Below, one piece after another: positions 9,031-17,431 of a DNA stretch of 46,293 nucleotides. Position 1 is the stretch's first letter. Each line of letters opens with the position of its first letter. Below the pieces are notes generated by a model, which saw only the letters and a list, made by a program, of their open reading frames with translations, searched no databases and had not been told where the DNA came from. This stretch comes from Acidobacteriaceae bacterium (GTDB lineage Bacteria; Acidobacteriota; Terriglobia; Terriglobales; Acidobacteriaceae), in assembly GCA_025356095.1 (NCBI GenBank), contig JANXUR010000099.1:1-46293 (forward strand), given 5' to 3'. The translations under genes and the position numbers were made by a program.

Positions 9031-9048
9031 ATGGCACTTTTGTGCCAT
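9031..9048 (+). promoter_or_regulatory. Palindrome downstream of the response regulator
   Basis: ATGGCAC-TTTT-GTGCCAT forms a 7-bp stem with a four-base loop, 23 bases after the regulator's stop. It may be an operator for the pilin genes or a weak terminator; there is no T-run after it. Confidence 0.3.
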
Positions 9049-9187
9049 GCCCTTCCCAATGGTGCTATTTGCAAACTGCCCCGGTGGACGTAGCCTTACT
9101 TCAGGAAAGTTCACCTGTGCGGCGACCACTAGCGCCATCCTTCGCGGATGATGCGGGCGGACGGAGGGTGGAACGAGGCCTTCGTAT

Positions 9188-9358
9188 ATGACCATTCAAT
9201 TTCGCAAGCTGTGGCAAGAAGATCAGGGTCAGGACATAGCTGAGTACGCGGTGATGCTGGCGGTGATTCTGGTGATTGTGATCGGCACCATCCGGCTGAT
9301 TGGCACCAGTGCCAACACCGTATTTTCTTCGGTCAACAGCTCGCTGCAGACGCAGTAG
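9188..9358 (+). CDS. Flp/Fap-type small pilin (first of two)
   Basis: A 56-residue protein. Its core DQG|QDIAEYAVMLAVI matches the Flp prepilin-peptidase site G/xxxxEY: cleavage after G14 would leave a mature pilin with Glu at +5 and Tyr at +6, followed by a hydrophobic helix. Length and layout are normal for Flp pilins of tight-adherence (Tad) pili. GAGG lies nine bases before the ATG. It follows the two-component pair after 180 bases and precedes a second pilin. No TadA, TadV/CpaA or secretin gene is in the window, so assembly genes must be elsewhere. Confidence 0.85.
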   Translation: MTIQFRKLWQEDQGQDIAEYAVMLAVILVIVIGTIRLIGTSANTVFSSVNSSLQTQ

Positions 9359-9513
9359 CATTCGGCGCTGTGCAGGCGCAACGACGATTCTCTTCCTTCC
9401 CCCGTAACTATTGCCCTCCGCCTTGATTGGCGAAGGTGACGTTGATCAGCAAGCGGCCACCTAGAGCTGCGCTGATGCCGTGGTGGTGTTTTTGTTCTTA
9501 AAGGGGTGTTCAC

Positions 9514-9678
9514 GTGCGTAAATTCATTTCGTTTATTTGGCAAGACGACGCAGGGCAGGATATCGCGGAATACGCCGTGATTACAGCTTCTATTCTAGTC
9601 GGGATATTTTCCGTGGCTCACTTTGTGGGACTAAGAACACATACAGTTTTTGCCGAAGTCGCCCGCCTGCTGCGCTAG
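9514..9678 (+). CDS. Flp/Fap-type small pilin (second of two)
   Basis: A 54-residue paralogue of the preceding pilin, starting at GTG with a clear AAGGGG ribosome site at 9501-9506. The peptidase site DAG|QDIAEYAVI again fits G/xxxxEY. The N-terminal ten residues and the cleavage region resemble the first copy, while the C-terminal half has diverged (more charged: LRTHTVFAEVARLLR), suggesting a minor or specialised subunit. The stop at 9676-9678 lies 22 bases from the end of the convergent thioesterase gene. Confidence 0.82.
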   Translation: MRKFISFIWQDDAGQDIAEYAVITASILVGIFSVAHFVGLRTHTVFAEVARLLR

Positions 9679-9700
9679 CGGCCAATTCCTGCTGCAGAGC

Positions 9701-10216
9701 CTAGCCTCGCGCCTGCTTCTGCAGATCTCGCTCTGCTTCCCGAATGCTTCGTCTGCGGGCCGCATCTTCGTAACGTCGCTGATCGTCGGGCGTCTCCGGC
9801 ACAATGGGCGGAACCCGCTGCCGTTTGCCCTCGGCATCAACCGCCACAAACGTCAGGTAGGCCGAACTAACGTGCCGCACCGTGTGCTCAATGTAGTCCT
9901 CTACAAAAACCTTCACGCCTACTTCCATGGAGGTGTTGAACGCTCGGTTCACCTGTGACCGTAACACCACCACGTCCCCCACCCGGCAAGAGACAAAGAA
10001 GTCCAAATGATCCACCGACGCGGTGACCACGTAGGCCCGTGCGTGCCGGTGTGCCGCGAGGGCACCCGCCATATCAATCCAGTGCATGAGGCGACCGCCC
10101 AACAGTTTTCGTAGAGGGTTGGTATCGTTAGGTAGCACAATCTCGGTCATGTCGGACCGCGACTCCGCCGTGGTGCGCGGGGCCAGAGAAATTTTCGGGC
10201 TAGCTGGGTTGACCAT
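9701..10216 (-). CDS. Acyl-CoA thioesterase, hotdog fold (YciA/BFIT type)
   Basis: A 171-residue protein with the signature LPNDTNPLRKLLGGRLMHWID of acyl-CoA hydrolases, where the Asn-Asp and the G-G-x-L-M-x-W-x-D helix form the active site and CoA pocket. The second half (VFVEDYIEHTVRHVSSAYLTFVAVD) is the rest of the hotdog sheet. It hydrolyses acyl-CoA to free acid and CoA in the cytoplasm. The TTAES...MTEIVLP lead-in is conserved in relatives, so the start at 10216 is preferred to an internal ATG at 10150. The C-terminus is an Arg/Glu-rich tail. It is divergent from the VCBS gene with only 23 bases between start codons. Confidence 0.88.
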   Translation of the reverse strand: MVNPASPKISLAPRTTAESRSDMTEIVLPNDTNPLRKLLGGRLMHWIDMAGALAAHRHARAYVVTASVDHLDFFVSCRVGDVVVLRSQVNRAFNTSMEVGVKVFVEDYIEHTVRHVSSAYLTFVAVDAEGKRQRVPPIVPETPDDQRRYEDAARRRSIREAERDLQKQARG

Positions 10217-10239
10217 ATACTTAGGTTCTACCGGATTTC

Positions 10240-12546
10240 ATGCCAATGCGCCACTTTTTGCTCGCCATCATCGGAGGCTGTTGGATGTGGGCAGCTACCG
10301 CCGCGGCGCAGCCCCCAAAGGCCGTTTCTGCCCCTGCTGACGCAAAACCTGGGGCACCAGCGTTCTATCAGTCTGCGGGAACCCGCAAAATGGCAGACCT
10401 GCTGCAGAAAATATTTCAGGCAAACGATTGGAAGACGGATTCCTTCAAAGAAGACGAGCGAGCCGCCTACTGGCGCAAGCAACTGGAAGGCGAACCCGAC
10501 ATTCGCACCGAGCTTAAGGCGCGCGTGGCGCTGGCGCAGAGTCTGCTAAAGCTGGGCGACAGTGCGGGTGCGGTGGAGCAGTTGGAACGAGTTCGCAAGC
10601 TGGGCCCGGAGCGCGGCGTTACCTTCGCACCCTATTTCGCGAAGGAAGTCCGCGACACCCTTGGCATTGCCTACCTGCGGCTTGGCGAACAAGAAAATTG
10701 CCTGAATTATCATGGACAGGATTCTTGCGTGTTCCCCATTAAGGGTGGTGGAGTGCATCAACTGACGCGAGGCGCGGAAGGTGCCGTGCGTGAATTCTCG
10801 TCAGCGCTGGAGCACGACCCCAAGGACGCCAAGGCACGGTGGCTTCTGAATGTCGCTTACATGACGCTAGGCCGATATCCGCAGGATGTGCCTAAGCAGT
10901 GGCTGATTCCAGAAGCTACGTTCGCCTCGGAATATAATCTCCCACGCTTTCTGGACGCGGCCCCTGCTGCGGGATTGAACATCAATGGCCACTCCGGTGG
11001 TGCCATCATGGAAGACTTCGATGGTGACGGGTTACTCGACATCATGGTTTCGTCGTCGGGGCCGCTCGATCAACTTCGCTTCTTCCACAACAACGGCGAC
11101 GGCAGCTTCAGCGAACACACACAAGCGGCTGGGCTTACTGGCGAGATGGGCGGGCTGAACATTACCGCGGCCGACTACAACAATGATGGTTGCGTGGATC
11201 TGGTGGTGCTGCGTGGCGGCTGGTTTGGACAGAATGGCAAATATCCATTTTCGTTGCTGAAGAACAATTGCAACGGTACCTTCGACGATGTTACGGAGGC
11301 GGCGGGAATGCTGTCCCTGCATCCTACGCAGACCGCCGCTTGGGCCGACTACGACAATGATGGTTGGCTCGACTTAGTCGTCGGACATGAAGCGAATACT
11401 ACGGAGTATCATCCGTCACAGCTATTCCATAACAATCATGATGGGACGTTTACAGAGGTTGCGGAACCCAGTGGGTTGGATAAGCTTGGATTCGTCAAGG
11501 GTGTGGCTTGGGGGGATTTTAACAACGATGGCCGTCCCGATTTATATGTTTCGGTGAAAGGCGGGGCAAACCGACTATTCCGCAACGACGGCCCGCAAGA
11601 TAGCGTGCACCCCGACCCCGCACACTGGAAGTTTAGCGATGTCACCGCGCAGGCAGGCGTTGCTGCTCCGATCCATAGCTTCCCCACATGGTTTTTCGAC
11701 TACGACAACGACGGCTGGCCCGATCTTTTTGTTGCTGGCTACTATGTGGATGACTTTAACGACATTGGCTCATTCGAGATGGGGTTACCCAACAAAGCCG
11801 AAACCCCGAGGCTCTACCACAATAATCGCGACGGCACATTTACCGATGTAACGAAAGCGATGCATCTGGATCGCGCGATTCTGGTGATGGGTGCCGGCTT
11901 TGGAGATCTGGATAATGATGGTTGGCTTGACGTGTACCTCGGAGACGGTGACCCCAACTATGAGTCTATTATTCCCAACCGCATGTTTCGCAACAACGAA
12001 GGAAAGTCATTTCAAGATGTGACTACGGCGGGTGGCTTTGGCGAGTTACAAAAAGGCCATGGCGTTGCCTTTGGAGACATTGATAATGACGGGGATGAAG
12101 ACGTCTTCGAAAAAATTGGTGGCGCTTATCCCGGCGATACCTATTTCAGTGTACTGTTTGAGAATCCCGGTACGGCGAATCATTGGATATCGTTGGAATT
12201 GCAAGGAGTAAGGAGTAATCGTTCGGCCATTGGTGCGCGGTTGGAAGTAACGCTGGTTACTCCACAAGGGCTGCGGCATATCTACCGGACCGTAGGCTAT
12301 GGTTCGAGTTTTGGCGGCAACCCGCTGCGGCAACATATAGGCATAGGTCTGGCCTCACGGATCGCAGGGATCGAAGTGAGGTGGCCCGCTTCCGGGTTGG
12401 TGCAGCATTTTAAAGATGTTGCCGTTGATCGTTTCTATAAGTTGGTGGAGGGAGCTTCTGCGCTCACTCCTATCGAGCACCAGCGCTTTCAACTGCCTCA
12501 CGTCCCCGAGTCGAGTAGCCCCCAACATATGCCGGCTCACAACTAG
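10240..12546 (+). CDS. Secreted VCBS/FG-GAP and ASPIC/UnbV repeat protein (CRTAC1-like)
   Basis: A 768-residue exported protein. A signal peptide covers residues 1-24 (cleavage near AAAQ). Residues about 80-215 contain TPR-like helices (AVEQLERVRKLG; AVREFSSALEHDP). Residues about 245-640 carry seven FG-GAP/VCBS units with calcium-binding DxDxDG loops, for example DFDGDG, DYDNDG and DLDNDG. Residues about 645-745 are an ASPIC/UnbV domain (NHWISLELQG ... IEVRWPASG). Such proteins form beta-propellers at the cell surface and are common in Acidobacteriota; their ligand is unknown. A small TPR gene follows 47 bases later and may act with it. A TATACT at 10216-10221 suggests a very short leader. 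Confidence 0.9.
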   Translation: MPMRHFLLAIIGGCWMWAATAAAQPPKAVSAPADAKPGAPAFYQSAGTRKMADLLQKIFQANDWKTDSFKEDERAAYWRKQLEGEPDIRTELKARVALAQSLLKLGDSAGAVEQLERVRKLGPERGVTFAPYFAKEVRDTLGIAYLRLGEQENCLNYHGQDSCVFPIKGGGVHQLTRGAEGAVREFSSALEHDPKDAKARWLLNVAYMTLGRYPQDVPKQWLIPEATFASEYNLPRFLDAAPAAGLNINGHSGGAIMEDFDGDGLLDIMVSSSGPLDQLRFFHNNGDGSFSEHTQAAGLTGEMGGLNITAADYNNDGCVDLVVLRGGWFGQNGKYPFSLLKNNCNGTFDDVTEAAGMLSLHPTQTAAWADYDNDGWLDLVVGHEANTTEYHPSQLFHNNHDGTFTEVAEPSGLDKLGFVKGVAWGDFNNDGRPDLYVSVKGGANRLFRNDGPQDSVHPDPAHWKFSDVTAQAGVAAPIHSFPTWFFDYDNDGWPDLFVAGYYVDDFNDIGSFEMGLPNKAETPRLYHNNRDGTFTDVTKAMHLDRAILVMGAGFGDLDNDGWLDVYLGDGDPNYESIIPNRMFRNNEGKSFQDVTTAGGFGELQKGHGVAFGDIDNDGDEDVFEKIGGAYPGDTYFSVLFENPGTANHWISLELQGVRSNRSAIGARLEVTLVTPQGLRHIYRTVGYGSSFGGNPLRQHIGIGLASRIAGIEVRWPASGLVQHFKDVAVDRFYKLVEGASALTPIEHQRFQLPHVPESSSPQHMPAHN

Positions 12547-12593
12547 AGTGCATTTGATTCAGTTCTTAAACCGCGAAAGAATGGTAAGTACTT

Positions 12594-12902
12594 ATGGAAC
12601 GAGTTGCGCAGCTTAAAGAAATTCTAACCCTAGATGCGAATAACGCATTTGCCCGCTATGGTTTGGCCATGGAGTACTCTAACGCAAATGAAGTTGAGCC
12701 TGCGCTGACAGAGTTTAACACTTTGATTCAGGCGCATCCCGAATATGCGGCTGGCTATTTTATGGCCGCGCAGATGTTGGCTCGAGTCAACCGGACGGAA
12801 GAAGCGCGGCAGTGGCTCGCGCAAGGGATCGCAGCGGCGAACCGCTCAGGCAATAGCCATGCCAGCGGCGAGATGGAAGCTATGTTGGCAGAACTAGGTT
12901 AA
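12594..12902 (+). CDS. Small TPR-repeat protein
   Basis: A 102-residue protein made of about two and a half tetratricopeptide repeats: ARYGLAMEYSNANEVEPAL and YFMAAQMLARVNRTEEARQWL show the A8-G-A20-P spacing. There is no signal peptide, so it probably acts in the cytoplasm as a protein-binding module. It follows the VCBS/TPR secreted protein and may be co-transcribed with it. Its last four bases overlap the end of the convergent SDR gene. Confidence 0.82.
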   Translation: MERVAQLKEILTLDANNAFARYGLAMEYSNANEVEPALTEFNTLIQAHPEYAAGYFMAAQMLARVNRTEEARQWLAQGIAAANRSGNSHASGEMEAMLAELG

Positions 12903-13729
12903 GGTGCTACCTTGCGAGCTTCGGCGCGGAGCCGTGCTTTACGCGCCATGCCAATCAGCACACGCTCCATCAAGCCGGGCAATAACTGATATGCCTTGAT
13001 GAACAGGTGATAGTGCGCCGGGACTACGACCTCGCGCTTGCGGCGCAGTATGCCGTGGAGAGTCGCGCTTGCGACTTCCTCTGCGGTTACTCCGCTCTGG
13101 TTCTCTCGCAGCTCAACAGGGTCGTTCCCGCGGATACGGTTCTTGCCGAACGCTGTATCTACATAGCCTGGACACACAGTAAGTACATGGATGCCGCTGC
13201 CGGACAACTCCATCCTCATTGCCTTGCCAATGGCGTTCATGGCGAACTTACTCGCGCTATAAGCTGCGCCATTCGGTAGCGGAATATGTCCCGCTACACT
13301 GGAGATATTCACGATGATCCCATTCCGCTGCACTTGCATCGCGGCAGCGGCGGCCTGCATTCCATGCACTGCTCCGAAAAAATTAGTCTCAAACAGATCC
13401 CGCCCTTGCTCAATATTCATCGCGCTCACGGTGTCACGTAATCCGTATCCCGCATTATTCACCCAAATATCAATGCAACCGAACCGACCGACCACCGCAT
13501 GCGCCAAGCGGTGCACCTCGCCCGCGTCGCGGACATCGCAAGTGGTGGCAAAAGTGCGCTCGGGCAAGCCGATGCGCCTCTGTGCCGCTTGCACCCGGTC
13601 GTCGTCGCGAGAGGTCATCACCACGGTCGCACCTTCCTGCGCCAAGAGTTGTGCGATCGCTTCGCCAAGTCCCATGGACGCCCCTGTGACTACTGCGACT
13701 TTGCCATGCAGACGTTCTGTCGTCTTCAT
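12899..13729 (-). CDS. Short-chain dehydrogenase/reductase (SDR)
   Basis: A 276-residue classical SDR. The cofactor motif TGxxxGxG is at residues 15-22 (TGASMGLG), the structural NNAG at 91-94, the catalytic serine in NISS at 141-144, and Y157/K161 in YSASK. The Arg at 41 after the second beta strand suggests NADP(H). The C-terminal tail is basic (RKARLRAEARK), as in SDRs that sit at the membrane. Substrate cannot be inferred. It converges on the TPR gene with a four-base overlap; the DNA upstream of its start holds a 13-bp tandem array. Confidence 0.9.
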   Translation of the reverse strand: MKTTERLHGKVAVVTGASMGLGEAIAQLLAQEGATVVMTSRDDDRVQAAQRRIGLPERTFATTCDVRDAGEVHRLAHAVVGRFGCIDIWVNNAGYGLRDTVSAMNIEQGRDLFETNFFGAVHGMQAAAAAMQVQRNGIIVNISSVAGHIPLPNGAAYSASKFAMNAIGKAMRMELSGSGIHVLTVCPGYVDTAFGKNRIRGNDPVELRENQSGVTAEEVASATLHGILRRKREVVVPAHYHLFIKAYQLLPGLMERVLIGMARKARLRAEARKVAP

Positions 13730-13825
13730 ATTCTGTGCCTTTCCGCGCGAAGCGGTAAGCCCGCACTAGAGGGATTGCGCTGCGGGCGTGTGCTGGTGGG
13801 CGCATGTCGAGATTCCGTCAGATGC

Positions 13826-13903
13826 TTCGAGACTATCATCCGAGACTATCATTCGAGACAATGATTCGAGACAATGATTCGAGGCAATGATTCGAGACCA
13901 TTA
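13826..13903. repeat. Six tandem 13-bp units
   Basis: Six contiguous units of TTCGAGACAATGA and variants occupy 13826-13838, 13839-13851, 13852-13864, 13865-13877, 13878-13890 and 13891-13903. Units 3 and 4 are identical; the outer units differ by one to three bases. The array lies between the divergent SDR and LON-domain genes, about 40 bases upstream of a -10-like TACAAT at 13944-13949. Confidence 0.92.
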
Positions 13904-13983
13904 ATGACGAGTGCGCTGGCGGAATAGTGGAGTGCAATCGGGGTACAATCAATCGTGAATGTGTGTCCGTCGCTGGAGGCGCC

Positions 13984-14592
13984 TTGTCTGCTCTGTTGCC
14001 ACTGTTCCCGCTCGATCTGGTGCTGCTGCCCGGAGTGCAGTTGCCGCTACATGTTTTTGAGCCCCGCTATCAGGAAATGATTGGCGAGTGTCTCGAATTG
14101 CAGCGTGCGTTTGGAGTAGTTCGAGCCGTGGAGGATGGCATCGCCAGAGTGGGATGCACTGCGCGCATTGTGGAAGTCAGCACCCGCTATGACGATGGAC
14201 GTTTGGATGTTGTAACCCAAGGCGTGCGCCGCTTTGAGTTAGTGCACGTGTCTGAGGAACGCAGCTTCTTGCAAGCCGAGGTGGTGTATCTGGTGGATAC
14301 TCCTGAGCAGCCGACCCATGCGGAAAGGGAACGGGCGGTGCAGTTCCAAATAGAGATACTCGCGCTCGCAGGCGAGCTTTCGCACACAAAGTCAATTGAC
14401 AATCCGTTGCTTTCTTTCGAACTCGCAGGTACGCTGCCGCTCGATCTCGACTTTAAGCAGACACTGCTGTCTTTGGATTCAGAAGCGCAACGTGTTCGTG
14501 CGCTGGTGCAATACTGTGATGAGATACTGCCCAAGCTGCGACGGGTAGTGCGAGCTCGAAAGAGTTCCACTGGCAATGGCCATGCGCACTAG
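13984..14592 (+). CDS. LON substrate-binding (N-terminal) domain protein
   Basis: A stand-alone LON N-terminal domain of about 202 residues, without the ATPase and protease parts. LPLFPLDLVLLPGVQLPLHVFEPRY is the family signature, followed by GVRRFELVHV. Such proteins are thought to bind unfolded or regulatory proteins, but their role is unproven. The frame is open from GTG at 13927, but a TACAAT -10 element at 13944-13949 suggests transcription starts later. The TTG at 13984 has GGAGG at 13975-13979 and gives the usual short N-terminus; GTG at 13963 is the alternative. It converges on holB. Confidence 0.85.
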   Translation: MSALLPLFPLDLVLLPGVQLPLHVFEPRYQEMIGECLELQRAFGVVRAVEDGIARVGCTARIVEVSTRYDDGRLDVVTQGVRRFELVHVSEERSFLQAEVVYLVDTPEQPTHAERERAVQFQIEILALAGELSHTKSIDNPLLSFELAGTLPLDLDFKQTLLSLDSEAQRVRALVQYCDEILPKLRRVVRARKSSTGNGHAH

Positions 14593-14597
14593 CAGGC

Positions 14598-14621
14598 GCC
14601 CTCTGAGTGTCAACTGAGGGC
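14598..14621. terminator. Possible bidirectional hairpin between LON-domain gene and holB
   Basis: GCCCTC at 14598-14603 can pair with GAGGGC at 14616-14621 in the short gap between two convergent genes. There is no clear T-run on either side, so this is only a weak terminator candidate. Confidence 0.3.
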
Positions 14622-14630
14622 TGTAAGTTA

Positions 14631-14667
14631 CTCCTGAACTACTCCTGAACTACTCCTGAGCTACTCC
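14631..14667. repeat. 11-bp tandem repeat overlapping the holB stop codon
   Basis: CTCCTGAACTA at 14631-14641 is repeated exactly at 14642-14652, with a one-base variant at 14653-14663 and a partial unit to 14667. The TAG stop of holB (minus strand, 14661-14663) lies inside the third unit. Confidence 0.9.
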
Positions 14668-16019
14668 AACGACGCGGCAAACGCATCCAGTGAGAGAGAA
14701 CGCAGCAGGTTACGTCGCATTCCACGGCGGACTTCACCCAGTCCGGTAGCAGCCCGTTCTACCCAGCCAAAGTTAGTCGCCGTCGCAAGCCTCTTGAGCT
14801 CACCTTGTATGTCAGTATTTCTAATCCGATGCGCAGCACCGTGTTGCAGAAATAGCAGGTCTTCGAGTATCGAGTACATTGCCGCCATTAGCTGTTCGGT
14901 CTTTTCGCGGCCATCTGCCCCGGCGCGGAATCGTTCGGTGGTTTGGAATAGCTGGGTATGCTCGCCGTCGGAAGTAGCGGACCGCAACACAGTAAGTGCG
15001 TCGGCGCGCGCGGCGGTGTAGGTTGCCAAATCAAAGCTGCGGGCGCGCCCAATCGCACCTTGCGCCAGCCGGGCCACCAGCGCGCGCTGCCGTGCATCCC
15101 ACTGCGGCTGCGAGTGGCTAAGGTCAGCTTCTAGCTGAGCTACGGTCAGTGGTGCTAGAGTCAGCGTTACGCAACGCGACCGAATCGTTGGCAATAGTTC
15201 GCTGGCATTTTCAGTGAGTAAGATAATAGTGGCATGGGCTGGCGGCTCCTCCAGTACCTTCAGCACGGAGTTAGCTGCCTCTTTGATAAAGCCCGAGGTG
15301 GTAAGGATGTAGACACGGCGTCCGCGTTCGGGAACAAAGCGCACACTCTCGATGATCCTGCGAATCTGATCTACCTTAATCAGCATCTGCGGCGGGTCGG
15401 GTGGCACAATGATCAAGTTGGGGTGCGGCTGTAGCAGAATTCGAGTTTCTTTCTTCTCTGAATCCTTCAAGGCCTCCCGCGCCTCAACTGCTTCGGCAAA
15501 GCGTGCGGCAAAGTCGTCGGCCAATCCAATTTGGCGGCAGGAGGGGCAAACGCCGCAAAAATCTGGCAAGCCATCAGGGTTGGGAACGTAGGCCGCAGCG
15601 GGTTCACTTATGTAGGCAGGCGAGGGCGCGGCAGAAACCTCGGCCTCAACTTGTTCTTCCTCTTCTGCAACGGGCGCAGGTGCCTCGGCTGGTTCGGGTG
15701 CCATGTCGCCAAACAGGCTGTCTCCGAACAAGCTCATAGCCACAGGCTCAGGCGGCTTCTGGGTTGTGGCTGGCTTCGCTGGCTTGGCCTTCTTGGCTGG
15801 GGCGGGCGTTGGCGGAGCTTGGGGCAATAGTGCACGAGCCGCAATTTCTGCCGCTTCGCAGTTCATCGTCTTGGCCAGCATGGTGGCCAGCAGATATTTG
15901 CCGGAGCCTTCCGGGCCGCTCAGGATGATTGCATGCGGCAACCGACCGGCTGCGAGCGTGCGCCGCAGCCGGGCAACTACCTCAGTGTTTCCCTGGAATA
16001 AGTCGAATCCCATCTCCAC
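14661..16019 (-). CDS. holB: DNA polymerase III delta-prime subunit (clamp loader)
   Basis: A 452-residue AAA+ clamp-loader subunit. Walker A is GPEGSGK at residues 35-41; the sensor-1 region is YILTTSGFIKEAANSVLKVLEEPP; the SRC motif is IRSRC. It loads the sliding clamp with the tau/gamma and delta subunits. The zinc module is C53 and C155-x2-C158-x2-C161. Between C53 and C155 lies an insertion of about 95 residues rich in Pro/Ala/Lys and then Glu, including SLFGDSLFGD. This makes the protein about 100 residues longer than usual. The gene lies 80 bases after homoserine dehydrogenase on the same strand. GTG at 16019 or ATG at 16013 could start it. Confidence 0.9.
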   Translation of the reverse strand: MEMGFDLFQGNTEVVARLRRTLAAGRLPHAIILSGPEGSGKYLLATMLAKTMNCEAAEIAARALLPQAPPTPAPAKKAKPAKPATTQKPPEPVAMSLFGDSLFGDMAPEPAEAPAPVAEEEEQVEAEVSAAPSPAYISEPAAAYVPNPDGLPDFCGVCPSCRQIGLADDFAARFAEAVEAREALKDSEKKETRILLQPHPNLIIVPPDPPQMLIKVDQIRRIIESVRFVPERGRRVYILTTSGFIKEAANSVLKVLEEPPAHATIILLTENASELLPTIRSRCVTLTLAPLTVAQLEADLSHSQPQWDARQRALVARLAQGAIGRARSFDLATYTAARADALTVLRSATSDGEHTQLFQTTERFRAGADGREKTEQLMAAMYSILEDLLFLQHGAAHRIRNTDIQGELKRLATATNFGWVERAATGLGEVRRGMRRNLLRSLSLDAFAASLE

Positions 16020-16099
16020 AACAGGCTAGCACGGCGGGCACAGAATTCTGCTGGCAGCCGCGTCATTGCGACCGCCTTCCCGGCCAGAAAGGATACGTA

Positions 16100-17380
16100 C
16101 TACACCTCAAGCAGCGGCAGTGACAAGGCGGGCTGGGTCACAAAGCTGAGTTTATTGATTTCCGCCAGCGCAGTTTCCATCAGTGAGTGCGCGCAGGGTT
16201 CGAGCGTAATCATGAAGGGCAGTTCGGCTTTCGAAAAGCCCGGCTTTTGCAGAATCGCGTCAATGCTAATGCCGTGTCGCGCCAGAATGGACGCGACCTC
16301 AACGATGATGCCGGGCTGGTCGTCCACAATCAGGCGAATGGCATAGCGCGAGGTGAAGTTGGCGTTCGCCGGGCGCAGCACCGGGGGCGCGCCCGGTACG
16401 GCGGGCACGGGGTTGGCGACGATGGCCAGCACGTCTGAAAGTATGGCAACGGCAGTAGGATTTCCGCCAGCACCGTGCCCTGCAAATACTGTATCGCCCC
16501 CATAGCGTCCGGTGGCCATTACCATATTTTGGCCGCCCTCCAGTTGCGCCAAGGGAGAGCTGAGCGGCACCAGTGCAGGTTGTACCCCAGCCAGCAGGGC
16601 ATCGCCCAAACGCTCGGCGCGAGAAATTTGGCGAATGGTGCAGCCCATTTCGCGCGCATATTCAAAATCAAAGGCCTGGATTGGGCGTATGGAGCGGCAG
16701 GCGATTTCGTCGAACTTTACGGCACTGCGCAAGCCCACACGCGCCAAAATGGCGAGCTTCGCAGCGGCATCGTAGCCATCCACGTCGTCGGTGGGGTCAT
16801 GTTCGGCATAGCCTAAACGCTGAGCCTCAGCCAGCGACTCGGCAAAACTGGCACCCTGTTCAATGTGGCTCAAAATAAAGTTGCAAGTGCCGTTCAGGAT
16901 GCCGTGAATCTTAAACAGTTCGTCACCGGCCAGCCCTTGCTGCAAACCAGAAATCACCGGGATGCCGCCAGCGACCGCTGCACCAAATAGCAGGTGGCGG
17001 CCCAGTTCGTGCGCCAGCGGAATCAGCACATCGCCGCGCCGGGCGATCAACTGCTTGTTGGCTGTTACCACGGACTTGCCTCCCGCCAGCGACCGCCGCA
17101 CCCAGTCTTCTGCGGGAGCCAGCCCGCCAATTACTTCCACTACAATGTCGGCGTCCGAGGCAAGAACCTCTTCAAAGTCTTCCGTCCAGCGGATGCTGGA
17201 AGGCAGGCAGCCACTCGCTGCTGCCGCTTGCTTGCGGGCCACATTGCGGTTGCAGACGTGGGTCAGCTCCAGGGCTGCGGGGTGCGAATCGCACAAGACG
17301 CGGGCCACCGAACTGCCTACTGAGCCAAAGCCCAGCAAGGCGACCTTGTGAATGCGCGGGTTTGGCGTGGCGGCTGACAT
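16100..17380 (-). CDS. hom: Homoserine dehydrogenase with ACT domain
   Basis: A 426-residue enzyme reducing aspartate semialdehyde to homoserine, the branch to threonine and methionine. The NAD(P)-binding loop GFGSVGSSVARVL is near the N-terminus. The catalytic domain shows GGIPVISGLQQGL, HGILNGTCNFIL and the DPTDDVDGYDAAAKLAILAR block. The C-terminal ~80 residues (RLIVDDQPGIIVEVASILA...) form an ACT regulatory domain, probably for threonine feedback. Length is normal. The ATG at 17380 is preferred; the frame is open to a GTG at 17431. No riboswitch was recognised upstream. It may be co-transcribed with holB. Confidence 0.95.
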   Translation of the reverse strand: MSAATPNPRIHKVALLGFGSVGSSVARVLCDSHPAALELTHVCNRNVARKQAAAASGCLPSSIRWTEDFEEVLASDADIVVEVIGGLAPAEDWVRRSLAGGKSVVTANKQLIARRGDVLIPLAHELGRHLLFGAAVAGGIPVISGLQQGLAGDELFKIHGILNGTCNFILSHIEQGASFAESLAEAQRLGYAEHDPTDDVDGYDAAAKLAILARVGLRSAVKFDEIACRSIRPIQAFDFEYAREMGCTIRQISRAERLGDALLAGVQPALVPLSSPLAQLEGGQNMVMATGRYGGDTVFAGHGAGGNPTAVAILSDVLAIVANPVPAVPGAPPVLRPANANFTSRYAIRLIVDDQPGIIVEVASILARHGISIDAILQKPGFSKAELPFMITLEPCAHSLMETALAEINKLSFVTQPALSLPLLEV

Positions 17381-17431
17381 AGGAACCAAATCTCGTGAAA
17401 GCAGATTTCCCCGGTGCTCTTGAAAAGTCAC

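Noticed and set aside
9031-9080. Sigma-54 promoter upstream of the pilins (TGGCAC near 9032; TTGCA near 9070)
   Set aside because: Neither candidate has the required spacing between the -24 and -12 elements.
13826-13903. CRISPR-like array
   Set aside because: Units are contiguous 13-mers without spacers and there are no cas genes.
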